A stretch of 16,671 nucleotides of DNA from an uncultured Collinsella sp. (GTDB lineage: Bacteria > Actinomycetota > Coriobacteriia > Coriobacteriales > Coriobacteriaceae), in assembly GCA_958407465.1 (NCBI GenBank), contig CATYIV010000039.1, positions 1 through 16,671 of the forward strand, read 5' to 3'. The notes below the pieces were generated by a model, which was not told where the DNA came from, did no database searches, and saw only the letters and a list, made by a program, of their open reading frames with translations. The translations under genes were made by a program, and so were the position numbers. Positions 1 to 6,289 of the stretch are shown here, piece after piece (position 1 is the stretch's first letter; every line of letters begins with the position of its first letter).

Positions 1-77
1 GCGGCGTTACCTCAGCTGGATAGAGGGTCTGACTACGAATCAGAACGTCATAGGTTCGAATCCTATACGCCGCACCA
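1..77 (+). tRNA. tRNA-Arg, anticodon ACG
   Basis: Complete cloverleaf beginning at the first base of the window. The 7-bp acceptor stem (GCGGCGT at 1-7 with ACGCCGC at 67-73) is perfect. The anticodon loop CTACGAA gives ACG, which after A34 deamination to inosine reads CGU/CGC/CGA arginine codons. The T-arm is GGTTCGAATCC (53-63). Discriminator A74 is followed by a genomically encoded CCA (75-77). The promoter lies outside the window. A 20-base copy of the 3' tail occurs again at 248-267. Confidence 0.97.
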
Positions 78-170
78 TTTGAGATTAAAGCTCCCGGCAA
101 CGGGGGCTTTTCTTTTACGTAAGCACTGCATGGATTCGAACCTCGGTCGAGGCGTGAGCGTGAAGCGGAC
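58..170 (+). repeat. Direct repeat copy 1: tRNA-Arg tail, terminator and inverted T-arm
   Basis: Starts inside the tRNA T-arm and runs through the terminator, the inverted T-arm GGATTCGAACC (132-142) and the short stretch to GCGGAC. It matches 248-361 with an offset of 190 bases in the tRNA tail and 191 further on. The first 20 bases (GAATCCTATACGCCGCACCA) are identical in the two copies. The 11 bases between CCA and the terminator differ. The terminator loop through the inverted T-arm is almost identical. Confidence 0.9.
89..116 (+). terminator. Intrinsic terminator of tRNA-Arg
   Basis: AGCTCCCG (89-96), loop GCAA, CGGGGGCT (101-108): an 8-bp stem with one G-U pair and a stable tetraloop, followed by a T-rich tail (TTTTCTTTT). 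It begins 11 bases after the tRNA CCA end. Confidence 0.85.
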
Positions 171-253
171 GCGGAGCGTCCGTAGCGAGCGGGCGAGCAC
201 GCCGGCAGGCGGGCGAAGCCGGTGCGGATCCGCGCAGCGGATGCGCGGAATCC
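132..253 (+). other. Structured element downstream of tRNA-Arg (multi-hairpin core closed by T-arm sequence)
   Basis: GGATTC (132-137) can pair with GAATCC (248-253), which belongs to the detached tRNA tail. Inside are GGCGTG (151-156) with CACGCC (198-203); CGGACGC-GGA-GCGTCCG (166-182, 7 bp); CCGGC (202-206) with GCCGG (218-222), which partly competes with the CACGCC pairing; and CCGCGC-N7-GCGCGG (230-248). The core resembles the one at 4566-4691: both have the sequence GTAGC right after the 7-bp hairpin, a GGGCGA run, and CCAGGC/GGCAGGC followed by GAAGCCGG. The function is unknown. Pairings were found by eye, not by energy calculation. Confidence 0.7.
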
Positions 254-361
254 TATACGCCGCACCAACCGAAATTGAAAGCCTCCGGCAACGGGGGCTT
301 TTCTTTTACGTAAACACTGCATGGATTCGAACCTCGGTCGAGGCGCGGGCGTAAAGCGGAC
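248..361 (+). repeat. Direct repeat copy 2: detached tRNA-Arg 3' tail, terminator and inverted T-arm
   Basis: Bases 248-267 repeat the last 20 bases of tRNA-Arg including CCA, but there is no 5' acceptor strand, D-arm or anticodon arm nearby, so this is not a tRNA gene. It is followed by a terminator (279-307) and a second inverted T-arm GGATTCGAACC (323-333). The resemblance to copy 1 stops at GCGGAC (356-361), where unique sequence leading to the next gene begins. Confidence 0.88.
279..307 (+). terminator. Second terminator copy after the detached tRNA-Arg tail
   Basis: AAGCCTCCG, loop GCAA, CGGGGGCTT forms a 9-bp stem followed by TTCTTTT. Relative to the first copy the stem bases differ, but pairing is kept with one G-U pair. 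It would stop any read-through transcript from the tRNA and structured element before the next gene. Confidence 0.8.
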
Positions 362-453
362 TATTTCCTGTCGACTCGTGTAAGATTCCGAGTAGGTGTC
401 GCGGCCCATCCGCGATCACTCCTTCTCTCAACGACCGATCAGGGTGATACTTC

Positions 454-2895
454 GTGGCAGAGCGTCCGACATACAAGCTCAGGTTTCTCGATCCCAAGAA
501 GCGCTTTCCGGTGATGCCCGAGCAGCCTGCGGGACGCTCATATGGCGTGGTCTGGAAACTCTTTGGCGAGGACCCGCATGAATCATGCTATGCCGTCGAA
601 TTCGTCGGCAAAAGCCATGTGTCGCTTTTGGGCTACGTAAGCGTTTCGGGTGAGGTCTATAAGGTGGACCGTCCCGTTAACGAAGTATCGCTGTCCAACG
701 ATCCCGACATGGAACTGGTTCTTGACGAGTCGGATTCCAGTATTGGTGAGATTATGGTAAGGGAAGCCAGCGGTGCAATGCGCGCGTGCGCGCGAACCGT
801 CGGCTCTCCCGAAGGCCCCATGCGCGAGCAGTCCGATCACGAGACATGGAATTCGGCCCGCTCCCTTCCTTACGGCGAGTTCATGGCATCGATGTTCCTG
901 CGCTACGTGATATTTGCCAACTCCGAAAGCGCTATTGCGAACACGGCGGGCGTCGACGGTCTCGATGCGGACATGCAAAACGTTGTCGACAAGATCAAGC
1001 TCGTAAAGTTGCCCGAGCCGGTCGAGGTGTTTTTGGGCTTTAACACGTCACCGCTCCCCGATGCTATCGAGACGCTGCTTTACCGCGTTGACCATGCCGA
1101 GAATCCGAGCGGTATCGAGCGCTATGCCGCCACCCTTATGAGCGAAATTGACTTGCCCCGTCTGCGCACCATTGCCGCCAAGTCCGAAATGAGCCTGGCG
1201 CGCATCGACCGGTCAAAGCTGTTTTATCTCAATTTTGATCGTAGCCTGCTGGACCAGGACGAGATTGACATGCTGCTTGCCATCGAGTGCCGTCTCAACC
1301 GCCTCTCTGGCATCCTTGAGCGCATCGGGGCCGGATTGGTCCCTGCGGCATCCTCGCCGAGCCTTGAGGGCTGCGCGCTCTTTGATGCGTGGCATATCGC
1401 CAAGACGACCAACGATGTTCCCCGACTGCTCGATACGGCCTCGAGCGATAACCCGTGGGCCAAGCCGGGAACGGTTTCGTGCCAGCCGGGCGGCGAGTGG
1501 GACGTGCGCACCCGTTTTGCGCGAATCGTTGAGGCGCTCAACGTGGTCACGCGGCTCGACTATACCTATCGGGCAAACGTTGCCGAGGGGATTATGCTCG
1601 TTCGGTTTGGGCAGTCTGTCGTTGATGCCATGCCGCAACGTGAATACGACGCTCAAGATGACGCCTGGCGCGAGCTGGACAAGGACACGCGCGCGATCTG
1701 GGCCGCGGAGCACGATGCACGTGTGGCACTCACGCTTGCGGCAGCGTGTTTTGCCGCGGGCACCTGCATCACGCGCTGCTATGTGCAGATTGCTGCTCCC
1801 GACAGTGAGCAGGGCGAGCGCGTTGTCGCGACGTATTTCTTTGGGCGCGCGGCCTATCTGGCCGATTGCGTGCCTGTCGCCAAGGATCTTGAGAGCATGG
1901 ACATGGACGATATGCCGTGCAAGCGTGTGCTTGAGGCGTATGAGTCAACCGCTCCGGAGACGATTGAGCCTGCGGAGGTTCATGCTCGTCCGCGTGATGA
2001 CCATCGCACGCTGCCGCCGGCGCTGCGCGATCTGCTGCTTGCCGATACGGCTGATGAGTTGGAGGTCATGGAAGAGGACGACGACCCATACGTGGCCCGT
2101 GTTGTTGAATTGCGCGAGCAGGCAAAAGTCGACCGTACAGGTGCCTTTGAAGGCTTTTCCCGTCTTGTCGAGGAGTTAGAGGCTAAGTGCGCCGTCGCCG
2201 AGCTTTTGGCGACAGGTCCGGTTCAAACGCAGTTTTGTGACAACCAGCTGGTGCGCATGGTGCTACCGGTGTTGGAAGAAGACCGCTCTGTGCGAATCCT
2301 CCGTGCGCCCGATGCGTTGTACTTTGCCCAGCACGAGATCTGCAGCTTTTACGCCGAGCAAGAGGACTTTGAACGAGCGCTGCCCGAGGTGCGCCATCTT
2401 TACGATCTGGCGCGCTCGTCCATGCAATCGCACTTTGCGCTCATCAACGTTCTTGCGCGTCTGGAGCGCTTTGACGAGATTATCGAGGTGGCGCGCCACG
2501 GCCTACGTATTGCCAGCGATCGTTCTGCAATCGGCTACCTGTTCTATCGCTTGGCGTTTGCCTATTGGAACTGCGATCAGCTCGACCTGGCGCTGGCTTG
2601 TTACCGTCTGGTGCCGCGCGGTGAGGAATCGGGCAGCAGCGCGCTGGAAGAAATGCAGGGCCTTATGAACGAGATGGGCGTCAGCGAGCCTCCGACGTTC
2701 GAGGAAGCGGTCGAGACTATCCGCAAGGCTGGACTTGAGTTGCCGCCAGTGTCCGCCGTGACGAATCAGCTTGCAGATGCCGCTGTTCAACTAGTCGACA
2801 ACGGCTTCTTTTTCCTGGCACGCGGTTGCATCTTCCAAATGTGGCGCACCATGGGCAACGATGAGCTCGGCTCCCTCAATCGCTCGCTGGGGTAG
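454..2895 (+). CDS. Large TPR-containing protein of unknown function
   Basis: 813 residues. The GTG start follows an AGGGTGAT ribosome-binding stretch (441-448) at suitable spacing, and no in-frame ATG nearby has a better site. I do not recognise the first 600 residues as a named family. They look soluble, with no signal peptide or long hydrophobic segment, and contain an acidic linker around 530-545 (EVMEEDDDPY). The C-terminal part, about residues 620-726, reads as three TPR-like helical pairs (FYAEQEDFERALPEV, ALINVLARLERFDEII, LAFAYWNCDQLDLALACY), so a protein-protein interaction role is likely. It is monocistronic: a repeat-rich 161-base spacer separates it from the ATPase. Codon use is like the neighbouring housekeeping genes. 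Probably a cytoplasmic scaffold; no enzymatic motif was seen. Confidence 0.85.
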   Translation: MAERPTYKLRFLDPKKRFPVMPEQPAGRSYGVVWKLFGEDPHESCYAVEFVGKSHVSLLGYVSVSGEVYKVDRPVNEVSLSNDPDMELVLDESDSSIGEIMVREASGAMRACARTVGSPEGPMREQSDHETWNSARSLPYGEFMASMFLRYVIFANSESAIANTAGVDGLDADMQNVVDKIKLVKLPEPVEVFLGFNTSPLPDAIETLLYRVDHAENPSGIERYAATLMSEIDLPRLRTIAAKSEMSLARIDRSKLFYLNFDRSLLDQDEIDMLLAIECRLNRLSGILERIGAGLVPAASSPSLEGCALFDAWHIAKTTNDVPRLLDTASSDNPWAKPGTVSCQPGGEWDVRTRFARIVEALNVVTRLDYTYRANVAEGIMLVRFGQSVVDAMPQREYDAQDDAWRELDKDTRAIWAAEHDARVALTLAAACFAAGTCITRCYVQIAAPDSEQGERVVATYFFGRAAYLADCVPVAKDLESMDMDDMPCKRVLEAYESTAPETIEPAEVHARPRDDHRTLPPALRDLLLADTADELEVMEEDDDPYVARVVELREQAKVDRTGAFEGFSRLVEELEAKCAVAELLATGPVQTQFCDNQLVRMVLPVLEEDRSVRILRAPDALYFAQHEICSFYAEQEDFERALPEVRHLYDLARSSMQSHFALINVLARLERFDEIIEVARHGLRIASDRSAIGYLFYRLAFAYWNCDQLDLALACYRLVPRGEESGSSALEEMQGLMNEMGVSEPPTFEEAVETIRKAGLELPPVSAVTNQLADAAVQLVDNGFFFLARGCIFQMWRTMGNDELGSLNRSLG

Positions 2896-2985
2896 GGGCG
2901 GTATAGAGGGGCCGCACCGCGCTATTTGTATCGGCGCGGGCGGGAGGACCCGACAGAATCGGTAAGGCATAAAGCCGCCGAGCCT

Positions 2986-3042
2986 GCTAAAACTGTTAAA
3001 CTCTGCTAAAGTTGCTAAACTTTGTTAAAGTTGTTAAAACTG
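2986..3042 (+). repeat. Tandem repeat, three units of 19 bp (six GYTAAA half-units), upstream of the AAA+ ATPase
   Basis: Units begin at 2986, 3005 and 3024. Each is made of two half-units GYTAAA at 9-10 base spacing (2986, 2995, 3005, 3014, 3024, 3033), about one helical turn apart. The array ends just before the ATPase ribosome-binding site. It also contains short inverted pairs such as AACTTT/AAAGTT. The arrangement suits cooperative binding of a protein along one face of the DNA, probably an operator. The rest of the spacer (2896-2985) shows no gene. Confidence 0.75.
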
Positions 3043-3056
3043 GCAGAGGAGGTCGA

Positions 3057-4139
3057 ATGTCAAAAGCTATTAATCCCTTTAAGCCAACAGCGGGCATGAA
3101 TCCACCTGAGCTTATCGGACGCGACGCTGTTTTGGATGACTTTGCCGAAGCTCTTGAGAATGGCCCTGGTGCCCCCGATCGACTCATGCGCATCTCGGGT
3201 GTCCGAGGCACGGGTAAAACGGTGCTCCTCAACGCATTGGGCGATCTTGCGCGCAAAAAAGGATTCGAGGTTGTCGACGTCGCCTCAAATGCCGGTTTTT
3301 GCGACAGAATTCTCGAGGCTCTGCAGCGAAATGTTCGTCTTGCATCAATGTCGATTTCCCCATCGATTTTAGGAGTCAGCCTTGGCTCCGTGGAGCTGTC
3401 GAAGTCAGCCTCTCATCTGGGCGAGGCGATGTACGATGCCGCGAAGCGAGGTGGTTTGCTCATCACACTCGATGAGATTCAGGACGCCTCAACTGAGGAA
3501 ATGCGCGAGCTGGGTAATGAAATGCAGCTCTTGATTCGCCAAGGGGCGAATGTCGCCTTTGCATTCGCTGGTTTGCCAACCTCGGTGGATGGCGTGGTGG
3601 TGGATGATACGTTGACGTTCCTTCAGAGGGCGAAGCATATCGAACTCACGCGGCTTTCAGATTTTGAAGTCGGCGGATCGTTTGAGGATACGATGAGGCG
3701 TGCGGGCAAGGAACTCGACGAAGGCGCTGCTGAGCTTTTAACAAAGGCTTCGGCAGGCTATCCCTTTATGGTCCAGTTGGTCGGATATTACGCTTGGCAG
3801 GTTGCCGCGCGCAGCGGGGCGGAGAGCGTGGATGAAGAGGCAGCTCGCAAGGGTATCCAGGCGGCTCTTGATAGTTTCAATGCCATGGTGATTGCCCCTG
3901 CGCTGCGCAGGGTGTCGGAGCGGCAGTTTCAATATCTCGCGGCGATGGCACAATGCGAAGGCGACGAGATCGCGAACGGCGATATTGCCAAAAAGATGGG
4001 ATTGCCGGCGAATAAAGTCGGGTCGTATCGCAAACGTCTGATCGATACGGGGCTGATTGAGCCTGCTGGCTACGGCTATGTTTCGTTTGCAATTCCGTAC
4101 ATGCGCGATTATCTGTTGGAGACCGTTCGAGCGGACTAA
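3057..4139 (+). CDS. AAA+ (Orc1/Cdc6-like) ATP-binding protein with C-terminal winged helix
   Basis: 360 residues. Start chosen at the ATG preceded by GAGGAGG (3046-3052); an upstream TTG in frame would fall inside the tandem repeat and lacks a ribosome-binding site. Walker A is GVRGTGKT (48-55) and Walker B is LLITLDEIQD (134-143). FAFAGLP (168-174) fits a sensor-1 strand and FLQRAKH (189-194) a possible arginine-finger region. After an all-helical lid (about 205-280), residues 283-345 look like a winged helix (IAKKMGLPANKVGSYRKRLIDTGLIEP). Family knowledge: such proteins couple ATP binding to DNA or partner-protein remodelling. The partner here is unknown. By eye its sequence is less GC-rich than its neighbours, and it lies between two repeat arrays and next to a tRNA, which hints at acquisition. 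No toxin, nuclease or transposase is adjacent. Confidence 0.85.
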   Translation: MSKAINPFKPTAGMNPPELIGRDAVLDDFAEALENGPGAPDRLMRISGVRGTGKTVLLNALGDLARKKGFEVVDVASNAGFCDRILEALQRNVRLASMSISPSILGVSLGSVELSKSASHLGEAMYDAAKRGGLLITLDEIQDASTEEMRELGNEMQLLIRQGANVAFAFAGLPTSVDGVVVDDTLTFLQRAKHIELTRLSDFEVGGSFEDTMRRAGKELDEGAAELLTKASAGYPFMVQLVGYYAWQVAARSGAESVDEEAARKGIQAALDSFNAMVIAPALRRVSERQFQYLAAMAQCEGDEIANGDIAKKMGLPANKVGSYRKRLIDTGLIEPAGYGYVSFAIPYMRDYLLETVRAD

Positions 4140-4187
4140 TAAAGACTGGAGGCATCGACGCCGCCGCTGGGGTTACTCCCGTATCTT

Positions 4188-4327
4188 TGTCTCAATCTGT
4201 AACATCTAGAGGGGATTACGGTATGCAGGTGTTTCAGATTGAGACATTTGCGGATGGCGCTGACTGTTTGTCTAAATCTGTAACATCTGGACGAAGATTC
4301 GGCCTGTAACTGTTACAGATTGAGATG
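4188..4327. repeat. Four copies of a TGTCTCAATCTGTAACA motif in two inverted pairs
   Basis: Plus-strand copies at 4188-4207 and 4269-4288 (offset 81 bases); minus-strand copies at 4231-4246 and 4311-4327. The shared core is TCTCAATCTGTAACA, with single changes: the second plus copy has TCTAAATC and the first minus copy has GAAAC in place of GTAAC. The pairs can form TGTCTCAATCTG/CAGATTGAGACA and AATCTGTAACA/TGTTACAGATT stems. The rest of the 279-base interval between the ATPase and tRNA-Ser (4140-4418) shows no coding gene. Likely a regulator or recombinase target array, or a short mobile repeat. Confidence 0.75.
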
Positions 4328-4375
4328 ATTGACTGAGACGTCTACTGGCAAATTGGAATCGCTCCAAAATTCCCC

Positions 4376-4404
4376 TTGCCCATCTTCGACTGTTTGGTTA
4401 CTAT
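4376..4404 (+). promoter_or_regulatory. Probable promoter of tRNA-Ser
   Basis: TTGCCC (4376-4381), 17-base spacer, TACTAT (4399-4404). Transcription would start around 4411, just before the mature tRNA 5' end at 4419. Matches to consensus are 4/6 and 5/6. Confidence 0.5.
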
Positions 4405-4418
4405 AAAACGGCTGTTAC

Positions 4419-4509
4419 GGAGAGCTGACCGAGAGGCCGAAGGTGCTCGCCTGCTAAGCGAGTATGCCCCAAAAGGGCATCTGGGGTTCGAATCCCCAGC
4501 TCTCCGCCA
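4419..4509 (+). tRNA. tRNA-Ser, anticodon GCT
   Basis: Class II tRNA with acceptor GGAGAGC (4419-4425) pairing GCTCTCC (4499-4505), discriminator G4506 and encoded CCA (4507-4509). The anticodon stem CTCGC/GCGAG encloses CTGCTAA, giving GCT, which reads AGC/AGU. The long variable arm (ATGCCC-CAAAA-GGGCAT) is the serine hallmark. The T-arm is GGGGTTCGAATCCCC. The last 18 bases recur from 4683 in the downstream element. Confidence 0.97.
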
Positions 4510-4582
4510 GTTTAACTTTAAAGAAGGGTCCCATCGAGGGCCCTTTTTTATTATCGAGAAAGGGCGCTGGGGATTCGAACCC
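4492..4582 (+). repeat. Direct repeat copy 1: tRNA-Ser tail, terminator and inverted T-arm
   Basis: Covers the tRNA 3' tail (ATCCCCAGCTCTCCGCCA), the ACTTTAAAGAA spacer, the terminator and the inverted T-arm CTGGGGATTCGAACCC (4567-4582). It aligns with 4683-4773 at a 191-base offset. The two copies have diverged, but the terminator stems stay paired. Confidence 0.85.
4524..4549 (+). terminator. Intrinsic terminator of tRNA-Ser
   Basis: AAGGGTCC pairs GGGCCCTT (8 bp with one G-U), loop CATCGA, then a T-run. It begins 15 bases after CCA. Confidence 0.85.
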
Positions 4583-4691
4583 GAGAGGGCACGGGCGTTA
4601 AGCAAACGCGAAAGCGTTTGTAGCCCGTGGGCGAAAAGCCGCCAGGCTTTGAAGCCGGAGGGCATGCGTAGCATGCCCGGACATCCCCAGC
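4566..4691 (+). other. Structured element downstream of tRNA-Ser (multi-hairpin core closed by T-arm sequence)
   Basis: GCTGGGGAT (4566-4574) pairs ATCCCCAGC (4683-4691), a 9-bp closing stem between the inverted T-arm and the detached tRNA tail. Inside: CACGGGC (4590-4596)/GCCCGTG (4623-4629) encloses CAAACGC-GAAA-GCGTTTG (4603-4620). Then come GGCTT-TG-AAGCC (4645-4656) and GGGCATGC-GTA-GCATGCCC (4660-4678). The inner 7-bp hairpin corresponds to 166-182 in the tRNA-Arg element; two G-C pairs there are A-T pairs here, so pairing is conserved while sequence changes. Function unknown. Confidence 0.75.
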
Positions 4692-4773
4692 TCTCCGCCA
4701 GTATGACTTTAAAGAAAGGGTTCCGAAAGGGACCCTTTTTTAGTTGAACCACGTTAACTGGGGATTCGAACCC
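4683..4773 (+). repeat. Direct repeat copy 2: detached tRNA-Ser 3' tail, terminator and inverted T-arm
   Basis: ATCCCCAGCTCTCCGCCA (4683-4700) copies the tRNA-Ser 3' end including CCA, without any 5' acceptor strand, so it is not a tRNA gene. It is followed by an ACTTTAAAGAA spacer like that of copy 1, a second terminator and a second inverted T-arm CTGGGGATTCGAACCC (4758-4773). Confidence 0.85.
4715..4741 (+). terminator. Second terminator copy after the detached tRNA-Ser tail
   Basis: AAAGGGTTCC, loop GAAA, GGGACCCTTT: a 10-bp stem with one G-U pair, leading into a T-run. Compared with the first copy, stem bases and loop have changed while the hairpin is preserved. Confidence 0.85.
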
Positions 4774-4774
4774 T

Positions 4775-4807
4775 CAAAAATGAGGCGCCCCGTTGGACGC
4801 CTCATTT
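4775..4807 (-). terminator. Intrinsic terminator of the D,D-carboxypeptidase gene
   Basis: Read on the minus strand, AAATGAGGCG (4807-4798) pairs CGCCTCATTT (4787-4778) around a 10-base loop, followed by further T residues. It lies 25 bases beyond the carboxypeptidase stop codon. Confidence 0.8.
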
Positions 4808-4832
4808 GGTTCGATGTGATATCGCTCCGGCC

Positions 4833-6173
4833 CTACACCTCAGGAGCCTTAGCGACGGTCTCGCTCTCTGCCGCAAGTGGGCGGTTGTCGATACGACGGC
4901 CCAGGCGGTCGAGCTTCACAAGGAGCCACTCGATGGGATTGGGCCCTGTGCCTTCCTCGTCGGCAACCAGGTCCATGACGGCGATCTTGGTGCCGTCCTG
5001 CTTGAGCGTAACGCTGCCCACCTTGTCGCCCACATGCACCGTGCCCGAAAGATCGTCGTAGCTAACCTTTTCGGTCACCTCGCCGGCAAGGGAAAACACG
5101 GTCGCTTGCGCCGTAGGATCGGCGAGCGTGGCGTCGATCGTCTTATCCGTCCAGTCGGTTTGGCCAATGCGCGCCATAAGCGGGTTGCCGTTGGCGGTCT
5201 TTTCCTGCGTGTTGGCGATTGCGACCGTCACCTTGTGACCGTAGTACCAATTGGCAAGGGTTGCGGTATCGGTAAAGCGCTGGTCGGTGGTGGTGGAGTT
5301 CAAAACGACGGTGTAGATCTCGTCGCCGTCGCGGTTGTAGGCGCTCGTAAAGCAATAGCCCGCGTCGTCGGTGGTGCCGGTCTTGCCGCCGATGTTGCCA
5401 TCTTGGCCCAGCAAATAGTTATGCGTGTCCATGGAATGCGAATGGTCGGTGCCGTCGGCGCCCGTGACTTCGATCCAGGAATCCTCGCTCGCTACGACCT
5501 CGCGGATCGTGTCGTTTTTCATAGCCTCCTGCATCATCAGCGCTACGTCGTGTGCGGTTGAGTGCATATTGCCAGCCCACTCATCAAAGTCCAGACCATG
5601 CGGGTTTTCAAAAAGCGTACCGGTGCAGCCGAGCTTCTTAGCGCGCTCGTTCATGGCCTTCACAAATGTGGCCTCGGCGTCTTTGGTCTTAGGGTCGATC
5701 TTCTTGCCCACATATTCGGCAAGCACGATGGCGGCGTCGTTGCCCGAGGGAATCATCAGGCCGCGCAGTGCCTGCTCCACGGTAAGCTCGTCGCCTTCGA
5801 GCAAGCCAGCGGTCGAATTACCCACGGTGGCTGCGGCGTTGCTCACCGTGACCTTCTCGTCCATCTTGCAATTCTCGACGGTTAGGATTGCGGTTATGAC
5901 CTTGGTGATCGAGGCAATCTTGACCTGCTCATCGGCGCCGCGGGCATAGTAGACGGTACCGTCTTTGCCCATGACGAGGGCATTGGTCGCATCGATATCG
6001 GGCAGGTTTTCGGCCGTGATGCCGCGCGCATCGGCGGTTTTGCCGCAAACATTGTCGGTCGTGAGCACTTGGGCGCCGGCGACGGTGGGCGCGCCAGCGG
6101 CAAGGGCGATAGCGCAGACAAAGCCGGCGGCAAGCTGGGCTGAGCGCTTTGCAAAAGAGGTGAGGGACTTCAC
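4833..6173 (-). CDS. D-alanyl-D-alanine carboxypeptidase, peptidase S11 (DacA/PBP5 family)
   Basis: 446 residues from a GTG start at 6173-6171. This start gives a clean signal peptide (MKSLTSFAKR, then a hydrophobic run to AGA at 32-34) and lies about 33 bases after a candidate -10 box; longer in-frame starts would put charged residues before it. The three active-site motifs are present: SITK (88-91, acyl-enzyme serine), SGN (143-145) and KTG (264-266). The C-terminal domain ends with WLLVKLDRLGRRID, which could be an amphipathic membrane anchor as in PBP5. Family role: an exported enzyme removing the terminal D-Ala from peptidoglycan pentapeptides, thus limiting cross-linking. It is divergent from a VanR/VanS-like pair, suggesting envelope-responsive control. 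The ribosome-binding site is weak, so the exact start is less certain. Confidence 0.93.
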   Translation of the reverse strand: MKSLTSFAKRSAQLAAGFVCAIALAAGAPTVAGAQVLTTDNVCGKTADARGITAENLPDIDATNALVMGKDGTVYYARGADEQVKIASITKVITAILTVENCKMDEKVTVSNAAATVGNSTAGLLEGDELTVEQALRGLMIPSGNDAAIVLAEYVGKKIDPKTKDAEATFVKAMNERAKKLGCTGTLFENPHGLDFDEWAGNMHSTAHDVALMMQEAMKNDTIREVVASEDSWIEVTGADGTDHSHSMDTHNYLLGQDGNIGGKTGTTDDAGYCFTSAYNRDGDEIYTVVLNSTTTDQRFTDTATLANWYYGHKVTVAIANTQEKTANGNPLMARIGQTDWTDKTIDATLADPTAQATVFSLAGEVTEKVSYDDLSGTVHVGDKVGSVTLKQDGTKIAVMDLVADEEGTGPNPIEWLLVKLDRLGRRIDNRPLAAESETVAKAPEV

Positions 6174-6212
6174 AGATTTCGCTTTCGACGGGATGGTCTC
6201 TTCTGAAACTAG

Positions 6213-6241
6213 AGTATATCGTTTGCCGGCGTCGGCGATCA
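6213..6241 (-). promoter_or_regulatory. Candidate promoter of the D,D-carboxypeptidase gene
   Basis: Minus-strand TATACT (6218-6213) is a good -10 box. The -35 region 17 bases upstream (TGATCG, 6241-6236) is weak. A start near 6206 leaves a short leader before GTG 6173, supporting the chosen start codon. Confidence 0.4.
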
Positions 6242-6289
6242 TCGCGTGCGCGCGTGGCCCACATCCGCACCCGAACGGGCACAAGGGTG

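Noticed and set aside
248..267. A second tRNA-Arg gene
   Set aside because: Only the 3' tail is present; no 5' acceptor strand, D-arm or anticodon arm precedes it.
58..267. attL/attR of an integrated mobile element at tRNA-Arg
   Set aside because: The interval is under 200 bases, holds no integrase, and the copied unit extends through the terminator. It remains possible only as a collapsed remnant.
79..354. A 91-codon plus-strand frame downstream of tRNA-Arg
   Set aside because: It runs through two terminators and the repeat unit; the similar start and end peptides arise from the DNA repeat, not from a protein.
2986..3042. CRISPR array
   Set aside because: Repeat units are 19 bp and contiguous, without unique spacers, and no cas genes are nearby.
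4342..4752. Minus-strand frame containing GDSNPRCPFGAYSLSRR
   Set aside because: This is the translation of the antisense of tRNA-Ser, a well-known spurious protein type.
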